Below are positions 12,223-15,022 of a DNA stretch of 15,022 nucleotides, piece after piece. Below the pieces are notes generated by a model, which worked only from the letters and a program-made list of their open reading frames with translations, ran no database searches and was not told where the DNA came from. Position 1 is the stretch's first letter. Each line of letters starts with the position of its first letter. Where the stretch lies: the NCBI GenBank assembly GCA_002887195.1, contig PJAB01001363.1:1-15022 (forward strand), in the 5' to 3' direction. This DNA comes from Chrysochromulina parva (lineage: Eukaryota; Haptophyta; Prymnesiales; Chrysochromulinaceae). Both the position numbers and the translations under genes were made by a program.

Positions 12223-14427
12223 TCAGTCATGCAGCGAGTCGTCGTCGTCGTCGTCGTCCGGTGCGTTCGTCGAGTGTCGGGATGAGCACGAGGCCTCGTT
12301 AGCGTCGTCATCTTGGGCTGTGGGAGGCGGCGTGCCGAGGCACATCGCGGGAGGCCAGGTGGACTCGACCCGCACACGGTCCAAGCGCGCCACACCGAGC
12401 GCGTGTAGACGCTCGAAGACGACGCGCAGGCACGATGGGGGTGGGGCGTAGTGGCCGGATGCATTCGTGATCGCGACGAGCCACCCGTCGTCGATGGTCA
12501 TCTCGCCTGCCGCGGCCACGGGCGCCCCCGCCACGAAGGAGGAATGATGGAAGGGCCGCGTGAGGTGCTCGACAGTGAGCATCACGCTGCCCTGCGCATC
12601 CAGCACAAAGATCGCCACGACGGCGCCGCTTTGAGATCCACCCAGAGGGCGCCCATCATGATCGACGAGACGTCCCTCGTGCACACGCAGGGCGCGCATG
12701 CGCCGCTCAGACTCGTCATGCAGCCACGTGAGGCTCACCCTCTTGTCACGCACCTCGCCGTAGAATTGGGGGAGCAGTGGGAAAAGGTGCAGCGTCCCCT
12801 CGCCGCCGCGGCTCGTGTCGCCGTGACCTCCGGCGCAGCTCGGGCTGATCCCGCGCCGTAATGAGCACGGAGCGGAGCTCCTGTGGGGAATCGCGAGGAG
12901 CGCCTCCACCTCGCTGCACGTGTGTGCGTCGCTGCACCTCGAGCGCTCCTCGAGCCTCTCTAGCTCGCCCGGTGAGCAGAGCGCCGTCTGGAGCGAGACC
13001 TCGGACTCGTCGATGAACTCCGCCAGCTCCTCAGGAGAGAGCTCCGCCAGCTCCGCCAGCTTCGTCAGCTCCGTCAGCTTCGTCAGCTCCGACAGCTTCG
13101 TCAGCTCCGTCAGCTTCGTCAGCTCCGACAGCTTCGCCGGCGATGCTACCGCCGCGTCCCTACGCGGGGCAGTGGCCTCCGCGGCCTCGGCCCGCGTCTC
13201 CGACCGCGCCGCGACCGCCGATGCGTTCGCGTCCCTGCCGTAAGCCGCTTCCTCTGGCTTCGAGGTCGGCGCGGTGAGCACCTCTGAATAGGTAGCCGCG
13301 CGGCACGATTCGAGACTAAAGTATCGACCTTCCAGATCCACAGCTCGATCCTCGAGATCCACAGCTCGACCTCCCAGATCCGCAGCTCGACCTCCCAGAT
13401 CCGCAGCTCGACCTCCCAGATCCGCAGCTCGACCTTCGAGCGCAGCTCGACACTCCAGATCCACAGCTCGACCCTCCTTTTCCGCAGCAGGCTGGAACGA
13501 CCGGCCGGTGGGCGAGGGGCCACTGGAGCCAACGGAGCTCTCCTGTCGCCGCCCCCGAAGCGCAAACAGGCGCTCGTAATTGAGCCGCTCCTTTTCGCGC
13601 GCGAGCTGCTCGATTCGAAGATCCTTCATTGTCTCTAGATCGAGCTGGATTCGGAAATTCTCGCGGAACACGTGCGAGAGCAGGTACGACGTCATCAGCG
13701 ACGCGCCTGTGGCGGCGACGTGCATCGGCAAGAACCAGAGCTGCGCCACGATGTCGATGCCGTGGATCACTCGCCAGGTGATGCATGCTCGAGCGAGGTT
13801 GACGACGAAGCAGATGGTGAGGAGTTGGAGCGCAATCAGCGGATCGGGTGAGAGGAGTACCGTCACGCTGTACATGAGGATGCTCGTCCCCACGTAAGAC
13901 GCCGAGCGATGCGCGACTCTCGCCAGCAGCACCTGGAGCTCCTCCGGCTCGCCATCGCAAGTAAAGTTCTCCGCGGTCTCGGTCAGGTGCGTCGCTTGAG
14001 ACGCGTAGATGAGGGCGCCCACCAAGGGCGGCCCAAACCAGCTCAGCAGGACCAGGGGTATCGCCATGCGCAGAAAACGAGCGTACGAGCGCGCCGAGAG
14101 GCCACGGGCGGCTAGGGCCACGCCGATGGCCACTGCTGGCCGGCACAGCATCGAAACGTGTGCGATGCGCTCACCAAATACGGTCGTGGCGAAGAAATAG
14201 GGGCTGTCCCTTATGACTGACCCCAGCTGCGGCGTGAGTGCAGGCTGGCCCAAATGTGCAAAGTAGAGCGTGGAGAGCATGGTCATGAAGAAGGCATGGC
14301 CGAACGTGAGGTACCGAATCCCCTGCCCCTGGAAGGAGTCAAAGGTGTGCGCGCAGAAGGCAGCCTCCTGTTTTCTGTCAACGAAGCGTCGGCTGCACGC
14401 TTGCTGCTCCCACTCGTCACGCGTCAT
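12223..14427 (-). CDS. Multi-pass membrane protein with coiled coil, repeats and IQM-like C-terminal domain
   Basis: A 734-aa protein from ATG 14425-14427; the frame reaches a TTG further up. Residues 38-250 hold about six hydrophobic membrane segments. A charged coiled coil follows (about 252-290, ending in EKERLNYERLFALRG), as often seen after membrane regions of algal signalling proteins. Two repeat tracts come next: a 7-aa type (RAADLGG-like, about 320-367) and a 6-aa type (LTELTK/LSELTK, about 433-457). Residues about 560-700 resemble the C-terminal part of plant IQM calmodulin-binding proteins: RALRVHEGRLVDHDG, GAVVAIFVLD, F626-H-H-S-S-F631 (HSSF motif), AAAGEM, then S657-G-H-Y660, ending near a GVARLDRVRV segment. 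No IQ motif is seen. The C-terminus ends in an Asp run from a GTC repeat. The molecular role is unknown; a membrane-tethered signalling protein is inference. Domain recognition is by motif only. Confidence 0.78.
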   Translation of the reverse strand: MTRDEWEQQACSRRFVDRKQEAAFCAHTFDSFQGQGIRYLTFGHAFFMTMLSTLYFAHLGQPALTPQLGSVIRDSPYFFATTVFGERIAHVSMLCRPAVAIGVALAARGLSARSYARFLRMAIPLVLLSWFGPPLVGALIYASQATHLTETAENFTCDGEPEELQVLLARVAHRSASYVGTSILMYSVTVLLSPDPLIALQLLTICFVVNLARACITWRVIHGIDIVAQLWFLPMHVAATGASLMTSYLLSHVFRENFRIQLDLETMKDLRIEQLAREKERLNYERLFALRGRRQESSVGSSGPSPTGRSFQPAAEKEGRAVDLECRAALEGRAADLGGRAADLGGRAADLGGRAVDLEDRAVDLEGRYFSLESCRAATYSEVLTAPTSKPEEAAYGRDANASAVAARSETRAEAAEATAPRRDAAVASPAKLSELTKLTELTKLSELTKLTELTKLAELAELSPEELAEFIDESEVSLQTALCSPGELERLEERSRCSDAHTCSEVEALLAIPHRSSAPCSLRRGISPSCAGGHGDTSRGGEGTLHLFPLLPQFYGEVRDKRVSLTWLHDESERRMRALRVHEGRLVDHDGRPLGGSQSGAVVAIFVLDAQGSVMLTVEHLTRPFHHSSFVAGAPVAAAGEMTIDDGWLVAITNASGHYAPPPSCLRVVFERLHALGVARLDRVRVESTWPPAMCLGTPPPTAQDDDANEASCSSRHSTNAPDDDDDDDSLHD
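12238..12258. repeat. (GTC)n microsatellite encoding an Asp run
   Basis: A GTC triplet run on the plus strand reads as consecutive GAC codons near the C-terminus of the minus-strand membrane protein (seven Asp). Confidence 0.85.
13041..13135. repeat. Coding tandem repeat, 18-bp units in 36-bp pairs
   Basis: Four 18-bp units at 13058-13075, 13076-13093, 13094-13111 and 13112-13129 alternate between AGCTTCGTCAGCTCCGTC and AGCTTCGTCAGCTCCGAC, giving two identical 36-bp higher-order copies. Partial and 9-bp-type copies flank them. In the minus-strand protein this encodes alternating LTELTK and LSELTK hexapeptides with helix-like character. Confidence 0.92.
13328..13471. repeat. Coding tandem repeat, 21-bp units
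   Basis: Seven units: six of 21 bp and one of 18 bp (13433-13450). Consensus CCTCCCAGATCCGCAGCTCG plus A; the three copies at 13370-13432 are identical. The minus-strand protein reads heptads of the type GGRAADL/EGRAVDL. All three minus-strand frames stay open through the tract, which explains the overlapping false frames there. Confidence 0.92.
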
Positions 14428-14929
14428 TCTTGACGCCCCGGAGTTTGGCACGATGACACACTTGCACGCGTGAATGCCTGCAACCGTTGAGTCGAGACGC
14501 GCGTCAGCGGCAATCAACCTGCAGCAAGAGGGCCCATGGCTGCAGCCCTTGGCTTACCATGGTGCAAGAATGGTCAAGTGCGATCTCTGTGCAATTTCGA
14601 TGAGAGCGGTTTACTTTAAACTTCTTGTGGTTGTGAAGGATTATTTAAGGATTTCATTGGGGGAAGTACAAAAGTTTTGTCTTCGCTGACTCGAGACTTG
14701 AAGCTTAGATCGACCGTGCTTTGTGTGCATCACGACCCTTACTGACTTTATGCCATTGGTCGCGCGAGCTTGCCCCCTTATCGAAAATCAGTTGACCTTA
14801 CCTCCCATCAATGCTCCCATCAAGAGTAATGACTCAACAAGACCATGTGTATACATGTGCGGCCCGGGTAGTCGACGGCCTCTTGGGAGGTGACAGGGGT
14901 GCTCTATAGAGGGGGGGTAATCAAGTTGC

Positions 14930-14950
14930 CCCGCGCGCAATGCGCGCGGG
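14930..14950. repeat. 21-bp GC-rich inverted repeat
   Basis: CCCGCGCGCA (14930-14939) and TGCGCGCGGG (14941-14950) are exact reverse complements around a single A. This is a near-perfect palindrome of 10-bp arms. Confidence 0.8.
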
Positions 14951-14966
14951 ATTTCTGCCCGCCGCA

Positions 14967-14984
14967 GGCGCGAAAATTTTGGCG
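14967..14984. promoter_or_regulatory. Candidate paired E2F-like palindrome
   Basis: GGCGCGAAAATTTTGGCG: the left arm contains GCGCGAAA (reverse of the E2F consensus TTTSSCGC) and the right arm TTTTGGCG is a near match in the opposite sense, symmetric about AAAATTTT. E2F/DP factors bind such sites upstream of cell-cycle genes in animals, plants and green algae. The regulated gene, if any, would lie outside the window to the right. Confidence 0.3.
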
Positions 14985-15022
14985 ATATTTACTGTAAATC
15001 ACTACATTTAGGCCCTAAAATT

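Larger units (their letters stand above)
14428..15022. other. Non-coding right flank / upstream region of the membrane protein gene
   Basis: I found no supported gene; the one sizeable open frame (14474-14689) has no recognisable content. Bases 14580-14700 are AT-rich and may hold the promoter of the minus-strand membrane protein gene. The last 100 bp contain two strong palindromes. Confidence 0.55.

Noticed and set aside
11967..12464. 165-aa minus-strand frame with a Cys-containing 12-aa repeat
   Set aside because: It overlaps the end of the membrane/IQM-like gene in another frame and is open mainly because the 36-bp repeat has no stops in several frames.
13146..13565. Minus-strand frame with repeated VELRIWE heptads
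   Set aside because: It is a frame shadow of the 21-bp repeat inside the membrane protein gene.
14474..14689. 71-aa plus-strand frame
   Set aside because: Short, in an AT-rich flank, with no recognisable content; it is more likely promoter DNA of the minus-strand gene.
1..15022. tRNA, rRNA or transposase genes
   Set aside because: I looked on both strands and saw no cloverleaf, rRNA-like stretch or transposase/reverse-transcriptase motif; short RNAs could still be missed by eye.

Overview
This window looks like gene-dense nuclear DNA of a unicellular eukaryote with a GC-rich genome. A haptophyte-type alga is my best guess, not proven. The gene set is eukaryotic: a U1A/U2B''-type spliceosomal protein, a SAP30-type Sin3-complex subunit, F-box-like and E2-like modules, WW and C2HC zinc fingers, IQ and IQM-like calmodulin-related modules, and a GT77-like glycosyltransferase. 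There are no bacterial operons or ribosome-binding sites. Nine protein genes cover about three quarters of the window. All can be read as single exons starting at ATG; several longer open frames open only with GTG or TTG, and I trimmed those to the first ATG.

Layout. Bases 1-664 hold no convincing gene. The minus-strand block 665-4219 encodes an F-box-like/E2-like protein (665-1906), a coiled-coil/WW/C2HC zinc-finger protein (2313-3557) and an unrecognised 194-aa protein (3635-4219). The unrecognised gene diverges from the plus-strand snRNP protein gene (4462-5235). That gene converges on the minus-strand SAP30-like gene (5513-6040). A short AT-rich divergent promoter (6041-6192) separates SAP30 from a plus-strand run of three genes: an IQ-motif/acyltransferase-3 membrane protein (6193-7968), a phytanoyl-CoA-dioxygenase-like enzyme (8170-9093) and a GT77-like glycosyltransferase (9304-11604). 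A repeat-bearing intergenic stretch (11605-12222) follows. The minus-strand gene 12223-14427 encodes a multi-pass membrane protein with a coiled coil, two internal tandem-repeat tracts and a C-terminal domain resembling plant IQM proteins. Bases 14428-15022 appear non-coding and end in two strong palindromes.

The genes do not form one obvious pathway. The most unusual points are domain combinations: an E2-like fold without the cysteine at the usual place joined to an F-box-like segment; a calmodulin-binding IQ motif in front of an OafA-type acyltransferase; and an IQM-like domain tethered to a membrane protein. A second theme is short tandem duplication. Units of about 15 bp recur in three neighbouring genes and one intergenic region. 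The last gene carries 18/36-bp and 21-bp tracts, and a 36-bp minisatellite directly abuts its stop codon.
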